This document shows positions 12,983 to 24,949 of a stretch of DNA of 64,000 bases, in pieces. The DNA is from Mercurialis annua (lineage: Eukaryota; Streptophyta; Magnoliopsida; Malpighiales; Euphorbiaceae): contig NC_065570.1 of the NCBI RefSeq assembly GCF_937616625.2, positions 51,947,665-52,011,664 on the forward strand. Reading direction: 5' to 3'. The translations under genes and the position numbers were made by a program. A model generated the notes under the pieces. That model was not told the origin of the DNA, did no database searches, and saw only the letters and a program-made list of their open reading frames with translations. Numbering within the stretch: position 1 is the stretch's first letter; every line of letters starts with the position of its first letter.

Positions 12983-13040
12983 ATGTCTCAGTCTAATAAT
13001 TCTCAGTCTCAGTCTCAGTCTCAGTCTCAGTCTCAGCCTC
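12983..13040 (+). repeat. TCTCAG hexamer microsatellite inside LEUNIG exon 1
   Basis: After the start codon, TCTCAG units are repeated, with one AATAAT interruption, and encode Ser-Gln dipeptides before the conserved TNWEADKM. Known LUG proteins reach this motif within a few residues of the start, so the repeat lengthens the N-terminus by about 17 residues. Confidence 0.85.
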
Positions 13041-14898
13041 AAACCAATTGGGAAGCTGATAAAATGTAAGATTCACTATTTCATTTCTGGGTTTTCTTCA
13101 TTTTTGCTTTTGCACTTTTCGGTGTTAGGGTTTCATTTTTCTTTTGTTTTTAATTTTGGGCGCTGACCATTTTCTTATTTCTTTTTCTTCATTCATTGCT
13201 GCCTTGGTGTTTTCTGTACAATCATTGGATTCTTTGGAATACAAAGTTTTGCTTTTTGCTTTTTTGTGGTTCATTTCTATTTAGGGTTTTGAAATTATGT
13301 TTTGGTGCTGCCATTTTCTTTTACAAGACATGAAAGTTAGGTCTTTATTTTGTTCAGTTGACTTCTGAGATTAAGGTCTGTATAATGTTAGTTTTCCTGT
13401 GTTTCCAATGTTTAAATCTGTTCAACTAAAAACAATTTGCTTTTTGCAAATGAAAAATTTGTTTGCAAAAGATGAACTTTTCTTTAGTTATTTTGGAAGC
13501 TGTTTACTTTTTCTACATTATGAAATTCACTTTCAAATGGATTACCTCAGTGCTCGTTTCGATCTGATCTCTACTATAGTACTAAGCTGGTTAAATTTGG
13601 AAATGAATTTATTCACCTGTCTACATTTTAGTAGCAGCTGGAGCTTTTTGGCCTTCAATTCTTACGTGTTTGTCATTCCTGTTTGCTACTTACTAGGTTT
13701 TTTTTTTTTGTTACTACTTACTAGTATTTTGACTGGCATTATGTCTTTATTCCTTGGTATAATAGGTTGGATGTTTATATATACGATTATCTTATGAAAA
13801 GAAAACTGCATACTGCTGCCAAGGCATTTCAGGCTGAAGGGAAAGTGTCGACAGATCCTGTTGGTAAGACTGTCTGGTTGAAACGGATAGATTGGGAACA
13901 TATTTTGCACATCAATTACCTTCTTTTAGTTTGTAATTGTATAATTCTGTTTTGTTTACTTTTTTCCCAGCTATTGATGCACCTGGTGGTTTTCTATTTG
14001 AATGGTGGTCTGTCTTTTGGGATATTTTTATCTCGAGGACAAATGAGAAGCACTCCGAATCTGCTGCATCTTACATTGAGGTTTTTTTTATCGTATTTTT
14101 TGATATAGGAATTCATAAGTGCTCTTAGTTTAGTTAACATTCTAAGTATTCCCCGAGTCAGTTTATCTCTTTTTTTTGTTCTTTCCATGGGTTGTACTAT
14201 GACCTGATTACTGTCTTATTCTTTCTGAATTTGATTACATTAAATATCAATTTTGGCTAGGACAATGAGTTGCATTACTGAGAGCCTGTAGTTGGTAAAT
14301 ATCTCTATTGCAGTTGTATGCTTGGAAAATTTTCAGTTCTAACTGGATCTTTCCACTGAACCCTTCCTTGGTAAAGAAGAATTTCTGTGCTATTTTGTCC
14401 TCATGTTCAATTGATAACTCTTTCTGCATGTTGATATTGTTAGAGATTACTTCTTGATAACGTAGTAGTATAATTAGTAGGGGTGAAGCAACTAATTATA
14501 GTAAGTAGTAACACAAAAAAACCTAGTAAGAGGCTACGTTATCACTTCGTATTACAAGAGGCTAAAGTAGACTTCCTTTCACTTGTTTGCTCAACACATT
14601 TGGGATATTACAATCAGGCTTTGTCTCTTTGCTGCTGTCAGAATATAGAAATGAAGTACTCTGTTTCCACTGAGATTTATATCTATTGATTTGCGGTATA
14701 ATTGCTATAATGATAATATATTTTATAAGATTATAGATCAATGTTTTGAAAATGGCAGAGTCAAGTGGTCAAGGCACGAGAACTGCAGCAGCAACAGCAA
14801 CAGCAGCAGCAGCAACATCCAAAACCTCAGCAAAATCAGCAAATGCAGCATCTTTTATTACAGAGACAAGCTCAGCAGCAGCAGCAGCAACAACAGCA

Positions 14899-14929
<31 letters not shown>

Positions 14930-17900
14930 ATGCACCAGCAGCAACAACAGCAGATGCACCAGCAGCAACAACAGCAGATGCACCAGCAGCAACAACAGCA
15001 AAGAAGAGATGCTAATCAGCATCCAGGTGGGACTGCCAGTGCACTTGCTCCTAATGATGTCACAAGACACAACCCTGCAACTGCAAATGCTTTGGCAACC
15101 AAAATGTACGAGGACAGACTAAAGCTTCCAATTCAGAGGGATTCCTTGGAAGATATGGCTATGAAGGTTCTCAGTTTTGTTTGAGATTTTAGATTGAATC
15201 TTTTCTGTTCATCCTTATGGTCTTAACATTAGATTTTCATGCAGTCAAGACTGAGCGATAATGTGGGCCAGCTTCTGGATTCAAATCATGCCTCATTGTT
15301 GAAAGCAGCTGCAATGGGTGGTCAGCCTCCAGGGTAAGTTTGCACAATAGATTGTCATATTGCTTTGTTGCAGTGTCTATCTTATGTCTTGATGTTTGTG
15401 TGTAGCGGAGACTTATTTTATGTGCTGGCTTTTTTTTTTGTAGGCAACCACTGCATGGTGCACCTGGAGGATCAGGAAATTTTCAGCAAACTCAAAATCG
15501 TAGTCAGCAACTTTCTATGTCTACTCAGGTAAACTCTACGCTGAACTCATGGCATGGTCTATAGTATTTTTTATCTGACATTCTTTCTGCAATAGGATTT
15601 AAAGAGTGAGATAAATGCAATGATAAATCCCAGGGCTGCCGTTACAGAGGGACCACTGATTGGAGTTCACGGTAGAAACTCGTGTTACCTTTATGAATTC
15701 TTGTCTCTACCTTTGCATTATATTAGGTGCTAAAAATCAAATACCAATATGGCCAATATCTTGCCATTCCTATGAAATGTAGTAGGAATTATATTTGTTG
15801 ATTGCGGTGTTGTTATATGGAGGACATTGCTCCCCAGATGTTTGAAAGTGTTGCTTCTAACTTAAATGAACTGTATGTGGAAATTATTGAATTACAATTA
15901 CGTTATGCATGCTCTCATGCTTATGATCACAATTGATTTCGCATTGAGATACATCTTTGAGTTTTAATACTGAAACATACAAAACAAGGCTGAATTTGCA
16001 ACTTTAGAAGCTCTTGGAAAATGTATTTATAAACCCATCTTTGCAAATATTGTTGACAAAAAAGAAAGAATGAAAGTATATATATAGAATCTACCCCCCT
16101 TAAAATTCTTAAATTCTTTTAGTTCTCATGATTTTGAGTTTGAGATTGAGGCTGTTTGACAAAATCATCCAGGATTTAAGTAAGCCAAATGGTTTATCAC
16201 ATGCATAAAGTGCTGATAGTTTGATGAATCACTCAGACAAAAGATCTTAAACTTCATTCTTCTGCAAAAATATCGTTGCTACGGGATTTTGATCGGTTGC
16301 AACAATTTATAGATTTACGTCTTTATATTATCAATTGTTGGCATGCACGCACATTATTTATTTATTTGTGTGTGAGAATCATCGGTGTTCGACGTTCGTT
16401 AATGTTCTAGTTGGTATGCTATAAAGATGATATGCTATGATAATTTGTTGAAGGCTTAATTCCTTAAAAAAAACCCACCTTACACTTTTTTTTGGTTTTG
16501 TAAAAACACCATTTGTACCCAATTTTGGGTTTTTAAGTTTCATCCCTACCCAAAAACATTAAATTGTACTTTTTTCATTTGGAAAAGAGTTTAAAACAAT
16601 CCTTCATTTTTAACCTACATATTAATTAGATATTAATGTTATTAATAGTACAAAAATACCCTTTTTTTTAATTTTTTTTAAATCTTTCTGGAGCCGCCGC
16701 CGCCGCTCCTTTTCATCAGAGAAGGAGCGGCGGCCGCTCGTTCTCCAAATTGGAAAAGGAGCGGTCGCCGCTCCTCCAACGCCGCTCCTCGGATTTTTTT
16801 TTTAATTTTATAAAATAAAAAAATTTAATTAATTATTAGGATGTATTTGAATATTTTTAAGTTGAAGGACTTGTTTGTATTTTTTAAAATAGAAAAAATT
16901 ATGATATAAACTCTTTTCCAAATGAAAAGAGTACCATTTAATGCTTTTGGGTAGGGATTAAACTTAAAAACCCAAAATTGGGTGTTTTTACAAGGTCAGG
17001 GTATAAACGAAAAAAAAGTGCAAGGTGAGTTTTTTTTTTAAGGAATTAAGCCTTTGTTAAAAAATAGTACATCTTTTTAACAAGGCATTCATCATACTTA
17101 AGGCTTAATAAACTTCAATTTATGGATTCCTATAAGTTGATTGATTGTCTGCTTGCACCATTTATTTGTTACCCATTAGGTGATAATAGGAACTGCAAAG
17201 GAAGCTTTTGTTCTTCTATAATTGAGAAAGATGTTGAAGTAGAAAAATGTTAGGTTTTAATAACATTTACATGTTCTTACTGATTTAATGTTTGCTATAT
17301 TAGATTTAATTTAAGATCACTTTAAATATCATTATCAGGCACGACAAACAGTAGAAGCAATGAAATTTTATTTGATTATGTGGTTGAAATTAACACTTTT
17401 CTCATTGTTTACAGGACAAAATCAAGGAGGGAGCAACTTGACTTTGAAAGGATGGCCTCTAACAGTAAGTTTTGCCTAATATCAGCGTTTAAAAGAAGTT
17501 ACAACTTAGAATAAACCAATCTAACCTGGGAAAATTTTAGGGAGTGGATCAGCTTGGGCTTCTTCAGCATCAAAGATTAATGCAATCTCCTCAGCCGCTC
17601 AGTAAATATCAGCTACAACAACAACTGATTCTTCAGGCTCAACAGAACTTGACATCACAATCTATCAATGATTTGGAACGTAGGAAACTGAGAATGCTTC
17701 TTAATAACCAGAATATGGGTCTTGGGAAGGATGGCTCCTTAAATTCTAGTGACATGCTTGGGAATTTTGGATCAGCAATGCAAGTTAATAGCTCTATGTT
17801 GTCACGTGGAGACACAGATCTACTAATTAAGGCATTCTTTTATTTGCCTTATGCTTAGTGTTGCAAGTCATATCTAACTGTATTAGCTTCCTGAACGCAG

Positions 17901-20900
17901 TTTTTAATTATTTGCTGTATGTTTCGTGTTAACTTCCTGAACGCATATGATTATTTATTGACTGCATGTTTCTTAGTTGCAGCAGCAACAACTGCAGAAC
18001 AACAGCCAACAGCAACAGCAACAACAGTATGCACAGCATCAGCTTATGAGTCAACAGTCTCAAAACTCTAATCACCACATTCATCAACAAGAAAAAATGA
18101 TTGGTTCTAGTAGCTTAACAGCAGATGGTAGCATGTCAAATGCTTTTCAAGGAAATGATCAGGTTTGTTACTTAGTGACTATCTGTGCAAATTATATTGA
18201 TTGGTTCTGTCATTTTCTCAAATCTTAGTATGACCCATGTTGCTAAGTGTTGCACCCTCAAATTTATATGCTTTTCTAGAAAGTTCATTTAAAGTGACTC
18301 CGACACAGATGTAGCATCTCCTAATTTATTTGGACTCAGTGAAGACAGAGCTACCTTTTGCTCTTACATCCATTGCTAATAAAGTATCTTCTGTTCCTCT
18401 CCCTCCCATCCCCCGTAAAGTTAGTTTACTATGCATGCATGTGAATAATTTGTAATTTCCAATTTTACTAAATTCTGTAATTGACATTATTTTTGGAACT
18501 TGAATGCTTATATGGCTTTCTCTTTTCATCTTTTTCTTCTTCTTCCATTCATAATTCATTCCATGTATGGTATTGTTTTTAGAACCTGAATGTCACCCTG
18601 ATTGATTAACTTTCATTTCTCCAACGGGCTTCTAACTGATGTTTTTGTGGAAAGGCTTCAAAAGGCCAAATTGTGCGAAAGAGAAAGCAACCAGGATCCT
18701 CCTCCGGCCCCGCCAATAGCTCAGGCACTGCTAATACCACTGGACCATCCCCCAGTTCTCCATCAACACCATCTACTCACACGCCAGCGGATGCTATGTC
18801 AATGCCTACTTTGTCACATAATGGTGGTTCTTCCAAGTCTTTGCTTATGTTTGGCTCTGATGGATTGGGCTCCCTTGCATCTGCTTCAAATGAACTTGTA
18901 AGCTCTAATCTTATTTTCTTGCTGTAAATTTCCTTCACACTGATTTTACCCAGGCCATTTTTTCCTGTACTTTAAGTTTGGTCCCATCTGAATTGCTTTG
19001 ATGAACCACTTCTTTTGTGTTAATATGAATCAATGTGGAACACTTTTTTCCAAGTAAACCCCCCCTAATATATGAAAGAGTAAAAAGGTATTTTTGTTTT
19101 TGTATCTTTATCTGTGATCCTAATTACTAAATGGAAAGAGATATATGATAGAAATATACATCACATCAAGGGAAAGGAGAAAGAAAATTCTCACATAAAT
19201 AAGTATGAGACCCGCTTTTGTTCCGTATAGATATGTGGTCTAGTATCAATGCTCCCCCTCTACAACAGAATGTCATGCAGCTTTACCCTGTGCACTGTTG
19301 ATGGAGGATGTTCAGTGGTTCTCTTAAAAAGCTTCTGAATGCACACAGCATTAAATATCTCTTTGTTGCTTCATTTGCATTTTGACTCATTAGTATGTCA
19401 GATGCAAAATCTATTCATTTAATGTTGTTACATTTTGGTTTAGTGAATTATGCATTGGACTATGTAGGTAGAGGATGGTTGAAAGAGTTAGGTAAAATTG
19501 CCCTTTTGCAGTTACGGTCTGCTAAATTCATGATGTGCATTCTTTTTATCATGAGTGGTGTTATGATAGTGAAAAGAAAAAAAATGCACATTTGATCTCT
19601 TATATTATCAATGTCGTTTAAATTAGATCCATGTACATGTACCGGTACAAAGTGGGTACTTTTAATTGTATTTTAAATATTACTACAAACAAACTAATGT
19701 TTAAAAATATTTTAATAATAAATAGTTTTAACTGTTATATTAAGAGCTGCTGCTACTCTTAATATTATTGGGTACACAGATAATAAGATTATTGAAAATC
19801 TTAAATTAATAAATAGTTTGACATCCCATCCTACATGGAAAAATAGTATCAAGAGGTTGACTTTTTAGGCCACGTGGATAAGCTTTGTAGTGCCACAAGA
19901 TATTAGGTCAATATTGTATTGGACTCGGGCATTATAATTAGTATCAGAGCAACATACCAGTAGAGATATGGACCTAATTGTCAATTCTTTTGGTGGAATA
20001 CAATTCTGAACTATTTGTTAGGCTGAGTTTGGATTTGGATAACATGCTAGTACAAATGTGATGGACCTAAGTGTCAATCGTCTTTTGGAATATAATTCTA
20101 GACTATCTGTTAGGCTTGAGTTTAGATTTATCCTCTGATGAGGACATTAGAGCTTTTAAGTCCTGAAGTTTGTTACATCCCATCCCACGTGGATAAAGAG
20201 TAATGACTTTGATTTCCTTAAAAAAAGCTTATGTAATTGGACTTTACATTTTAGTTGGATGATTTTGTTTTTTTTGGGAGAGATATATTAAATTGATTAA
20301 GAGTGAAGTTTAAGGAAATAAATACATAACATGTAAATTATAAGGATGAAATTAGATATTCTACATACTGAATTTACCATCTTCATTTATGGAATTAGTT
20401 TTTTATCAAAATATATGTAGAAGGATTCATCTTGTTGTAATAAATGTACATGGACCCAATTGAAAAAACAGTGATAATAGAGGAAGCTAAATATGCATTT
20501 TTCTTAGAGAAAATATAGAACAGTAAGCGAGAAGAATTGAAGACATGGAACAAAGATATGTTACTTTGTAGATATTAAATCTAACTTCTGCTTTGGAACG
20601 ATACTCCAAAATAATAGTTTTTTTTTGAAGAATCTTTGCGCCATGAAATGATTGGTTCCCATAGTGATTCAGACTTCAGATGTTTCTGAACATCCTTTTA
20701 CCGACATGTGGGTTGTAAAGTTGAGTTTGTTTGATTTCCTTATTCCACCTATGCATGAAAGAAGACTAACATTACATAGATAGGAGTAAAAGCTAATTTA
20801 ATTCCTTGGTTCATCATCAACATATTCCACCATGTCAACTTTTCAGTCCTGAATGGAACATGTAGTATTGGCTTTTTATTGCATTTACAAGCCTCTTGTG

Positions 20901-23900
20901 GGGAAAACAGCATGTTTGCACTCTTTCCTATTTCATATGAATAATGCATCAATTTAAGAGTTATCCACTCCAATTGGGAGGAGTTGCCTCTAGAACTGCA
21001 TTTACATGTTCGATTTGATTTATTGCAGGCTGATATGGACCGTTTTGTGGATGATAGAACTCTGGAGGACAATGTCGATTCTTTCTTCTCTCAAGATCCT
21101 ACAGATCTTAGAGATAGAGTTAGTCGGTCTGCAGATGTCAGCAAAGGTACAGTATCGACAATCCTTCCATGCTAGGTTCAGTCTTATTCTTACTCACAAT
21201 CACATGAATGCCTGTGGAAGATGACGAGGAAAGAAGTTGATAATTCTGACTTTATAATTAAGTAAATTGACCTCTATGATTGACATTTTTGTTTTACCAC
21301 AGGCTTTACACTTTCAGAGATTGTGGTTCTTCCTTCAAGTACGGGTAAAATTGAGTGCTGTCACTTCTCATCAGATGGGAAATTGCTAGCAACGGGTGGG
21401 CATGACAAAAAGGTAATTGCTGGGCATTTGAGAAGCTGATTTCACATTTTTTTGAAGTCTGTAGTACCTTCCATTTAAAAAAGATGAAGAGATTTGTTTT
21501 GAGTTAAATCAATGGAGTGGTTGATATTGTCGCTATGTAACCCTTTCCCTCCTTTATCCAGCCATGGCTCTGTGGCATTCAATAAATTCCTCGTCTCTTG
21601 GGACGATTGAAGTAATCTTACTAGCTTAGCATGCTGTCACTCATTATATTGGAGGAAGTCTCAATGTTGCTACACTTAATTTTTTTTCTTTTTTGAAATG
21701 ATTGTTCAGGACCTAATAAACCTGTTTTCTTGATTTTATGCACTCAGGCTACATTGTGGTGCACAGAGTCGTTTTCTCAAAAGTCGACTCTTGAAGAGCA
21801 TTCTCAATGGATTACTGATGTTCGTTTCAGCCCAAGCATCTCACGACTTGCTACATCTTCGGCTGACAAAACTGTCAGGGTTTGGGATGCTGATAATGTT
21901 AGTAAAACACGTTCATTCCTTAAAATCATTTTTCTATGTATACATATTTGTGAGTGGTAATTTATTTGGTTCCACATCATATGCATGCAAGATAGGTTGA
22001 ATATTGAGATAATTTGTATAATATGGACAAAAATGTTTCTTAATAACTAGTTTTTTTTACATGTAATAATCTGCAGTGGCTACTTTCTTCTGAGCATCTA
22101 AGATTTCTTTTTCGTATTTATTAGATTTAACTGGAAATTCTTCATTTATGGGAAAGTTAAAGAATTGTTTGCGCTGTTGCATTAATTGATTTAGGGTAAA
22201 TAATATTTGAAATTTTGGAGTTTAACTTGTAAGTGACAGGTGTTGGGTTATGATTCTAATTAGGCTACACGGACAGTTCTGAGGATCGAGATCTGATAGA
22301 GTTGAATTATCTGAAATTCTTAGCTATCTTAGTACGATTGGAACACTCAATTCTTAATTTGGTGTAATGGATAATTCAATTGTGCAGCCAGGGTACTCAC
22401 TTCGCACGTTTACTGGACACTCTACAACTGTCATGTCAGTGGATTTCCACCCCAGTAAAGAGGACCTCATCTGCTCATGTGATAATAACAGTGAGATACG
22501 TTATTGGAGCATCAAGAATGGCAGTTGTGTTGGAGTCTTCAAGGTATAAAATGCCCTTCTTTTATATAAATGAGGAAGAATTTAATGCAAAATCTGATGT
22601 TTAGCCATTATGCTTAGTTTAACCTGCATTCACTTATTGTGATACTTTTCCTAGGGCGGTGCTACCCAGACACGGTTCCAACCCCGTCTTGGAAGGATCC
22701 TTGCAGCTGCTGCAGATGATGTAGTATCCATACTAGATGTTGAGACCCAAGTGTGCAGGCTTAAATTGCAGGTGGGTAAATTATTATTCAAGTTGCATCT
22801 GAAAGATTTTTTTTTCTTTGTCATTGGATTATTTATCATTCCATTGATGACGGACTCCTGCTCAAATGAGTTTATCTACTAGAGTAGTGTTTTATTTACC
22901 AGAATAGTGTTCTATTTATTTGCTGGGAGAATAGTACAGACAAAATAAAATCTTGGATTAATACATAGAGATCAAGTGCTTCTGTTCAGAAAATTTGCCT
23001 TATGAATGTTCTTCTTTTAAATGTAGCAAGGCAGTTATTTATCGTGACGTTCTTTTCTTTTTCTTATTGACAAAATGTAGTACTGTTATGCACATTAGTG
23101 TTATACTTTACCATAGAATTTTTGAATTTTAATACTTTACTATTCTTTTCTCTCTAAAATTTGAAATTTAATTGCAACCTGATAACGGAGGTTGGAATAT
23201 CAATTTCTTATCTGATGTCTTGATACTAGCATTAGGATCATTGTGTTTATGTCAGGGATTAAGCTCCTGGTCAAATTGGAATAGATAACTGGAAAATAAG
23301 CTTCCTTTAGCTTTTTCTTTGTAGAAAACGCGTTTTCTGCATTTATATGGAGATAGTAATTGAAAATTGTTCCAAAAGGGACCTATAATTCTCAAATTAA
23401 ATGCTTTTGAAAAAAGTTGCTTATTGTGTTTCCATGTTCTGTATTTTTTTCCACTTCCATGGAATAACCAAGTCCAAAATGCTGACACCATAGATGTGTA
23501 ATTTTTGGCTGCAGGGCCATAAAAACCCCATCCATTCTGTATGCTGGGATCCTACTGGCGAGTGCCTTGCGTCGGTGAGTGATGACTTGGTTAGAGTGTG
23601 GACAGTTGGGTCTGGCAGCAAAGGGGAGTGCATTCATGAGTTGGGCTGCACTGGCAACAAATTCCGTACCTGCGTCTTTCACCCCACTTTCTCTTCTATG
23701 CTGATCATTGGATGTTACGAGGCAAGTTTATCATTTGCTACTTTTATTACCATACAATTATGCTGCTGTAGTAGTAATATCGGTCCGGGTTTGTATACCT
23801 TTGGTCATCGGATTATATTGTTAGATTATGAATTCCGCTGCTAAGTTTGCTCGCTTTCTTTCTATTCACATGGTCTTTTACAGACTCTGGAGCTTTGGAA

Positions 23901-24027
23901 CATGGCTGAAGACAAGACGATGACTCTATCGGCACATGACCAACTAGTATCTGCGTTAGCAGTTTCAAATGTTACAGGTTTCATAGCGTCTGGTAGTCAT
24001 GATAAGATGATAAAGCTCTGGAAATGA
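12983..24027 (+). CDS. LUG: Transcriptional co-repressor LEUNIG (LUFS domain, Q-rich, WD40)
   Basis: Exons: 12983-13065, 13766-13863, 13971-14080, 14759-15166, 15245-15333, 15444-15528, 15596-15671, 17415-17464, 17541-17831, 17977-18162, 18655-18897, 21029-21146, 21303-21412, 21748-21897, 22388-22543, 22655-22771, 23515-23721, 23884-24027; 2721 nt, 906 aa, frame unbroken. Residues about 22-110 form the LUFS domain with its LisH motif ([34 protein letters not shown]). Residues 100-180 and the middle are Gln-rich; [19 protein letters not shown] is a conserved linker. From about residue 613, WD40 repeats fill the C-terminus ([24 protein letters not shown]). LEUNIG is a nuclear Groucho/Tup1-type co-repressor that works with SEUSS, for example to repress AGAMOUS in flowers. 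The sequence follows LUG more closely than LUH. Introns 9 and 17 use GC donors. The N-terminus carries an unusual Ser-Gln repeat. Confidence 0.95.
14776..15003 (+). repeat. CAG/CAA repeat coding for poly-glutamine in LEUNIG exon 4
   Basis: Mixed CAG and CAA codons give long Gln tracts, including three tandem copies of a unit reading MHQQQQQQ (14929-15003). Reading frames in the other phases (poly-Ala, poly-Ser, and antisense poly-Leu) are shadows of this repeat. Confidence 0.9.
16453..17052. mobile_element. Mutator-type MITE in LEUNIG intron 7, with GC-rich palindromic core
   Basis: It is a 600-bp element with inverted ends (GGCTTAATTCCTTAAA left; TTTAAGGAATTAAGCC right) and further inverted similarity for about 150 bp. 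Flanks are TTTGTTGAA (16444-16452) and TTTGTTAAA (17053-17061), a 9-bp target duplication with one mismatch. The centre, about 16690-16795, is a GC-rich island in AT-rich DNA made of small palindromes of the form AGGAGCGG...CCGCTCCT. There is no coding capacity. Its termini are related to those of the element at 45774-46705. Confidence 0.85.
17832..17976 (+). other. Non-canonical GC-AG intron (LEUNIG intron 9)
   Basis: The exon ends ...CTAATTAAG and is followed by GCATTC, not GT. The next exon begins TTGCAGCAG after CTTAG. Joining here keeps the frame and yields [14 protein letters not shown], as expected for LEUNIG; no nearby GT donor does so. Confidence 0.75.
19819..20265 (+). mobile_element. 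Decayed TRIM-like LTR retroelement in LEUNIG intron 11
   Basis: Two partly matching segments begin TGACATCCCATCC (19819) and TGTTACATCCCATCCCACG (20171), and each ends near a TTGGACT... stretch, as two short LTRs would. Just after the first lies GTATCAGAGC (19941-19950), a primer-binding site complementary to initiator methionine tRNA. No gag or pol sequence is present. Sequence decay prevents exact borders. Confidence 0.5.
23722..23883 (+). other. Non-canonical GC-AG intron (LEUNIG intron 17)
   Basis: The donor is GAG|GCAAGT, the textbook GC-type donor consensus, and the acceptor is TTACAG. Joining gives GCYETLELWN, a conserved WD40 stretch. Confidence 0.88.
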
Positions 24028-24949
24028 TACCATTGCTCACATTACCAACACATAGTATTATTGAGTTATATGCTTCCAGGTTTTCTGACAGATACTTTTT
24101 TAGCTGTTCATATTAGGGCTCGAGGGTTACAGGCTGTTTGGTAGAAAGGGGGGTTGCTTAGATTTTGTCCATTCTCTAATTCCACACTAACCCACTAAAC
24201 CCCAACGGTTCAGTTTTTGTGCCAAACATCACCAGATTTACCTACAAACACTTGTTTATGTATATTCAACATTATCTATATTTGCAATGATCAAATATAT
24301 TTCTCCTCTTATTTTCTTGTCCTATTTCAAAATTTGGGATATTTACTATTTATCTATCAAAATCTATTTAGTACTGACATTGGATACGGTGAAATGGTAT
24401 TACTTTAAGATTTTTTTTTACATTAAAAATCAAGTTGCGTTTGAAATTAAAAACACTAATCGAATGAAGTGGTCTTGCTACAATGGTCAAAAGTTGTTTT
24501 TTCTCTCGATTTGAAATTAATTTCATGCAACAGAACTTTACAAATTCTATGGAGAAATAATCTTTTTCTAAAAAGTGAGAAAAATAACAATTGATATTTA
24601 ATTTCAGTGATTGATAGTCAAGGGCGGAACCATCTTTAGCTTAGGATAGGCTTTAGTTCGGGTTGCTGAAATTCTCGTAAGTTTTTAATATTTTTAAAAA
24701 GTTCAAGGGAATGAGGTAGAATGTATAATGAAATTAAGACTATAGGAAAGTTAAGTTGATAGAAGCAGTGTTTTAATGATCGAATAGAATTTAGTCTGGA
24801 CTGAGGAAATATGGATGTGCCATTATTGATAGTAATTATTTAGCAATCCTTTTGTTGGTATGCAATTGAAGCGATAGTAAGTAAAAATCTATTATATCAA
24901 ACTCATTTCAGGATGTTGATTCAGAATTAATTCTGACTCTCATTTTGCA
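24028..24949. other. Intergenic DNA between the convergent LEUNIG and GA3ox genes
   Basis: The left part is LEUNIG 3' UTR and the right part should hold the GA3ox 3' UTR. A short AAGGGCGGAACCA motif at 24620 resembles the end of common plant hAT-type MITEs, but no partner end was found. Otherwise nothing was recognised. Confidence 0.4.

Noticed and set aside
14691..15122. Poly-Ser, poly-Ala and antisense poly-Leu frames over LEUNIG exon 4
   Set aside because: Alternative readings of the CAG/CAA repeat; the glutamine frame is continuous with the flanking LEUNIG exons.
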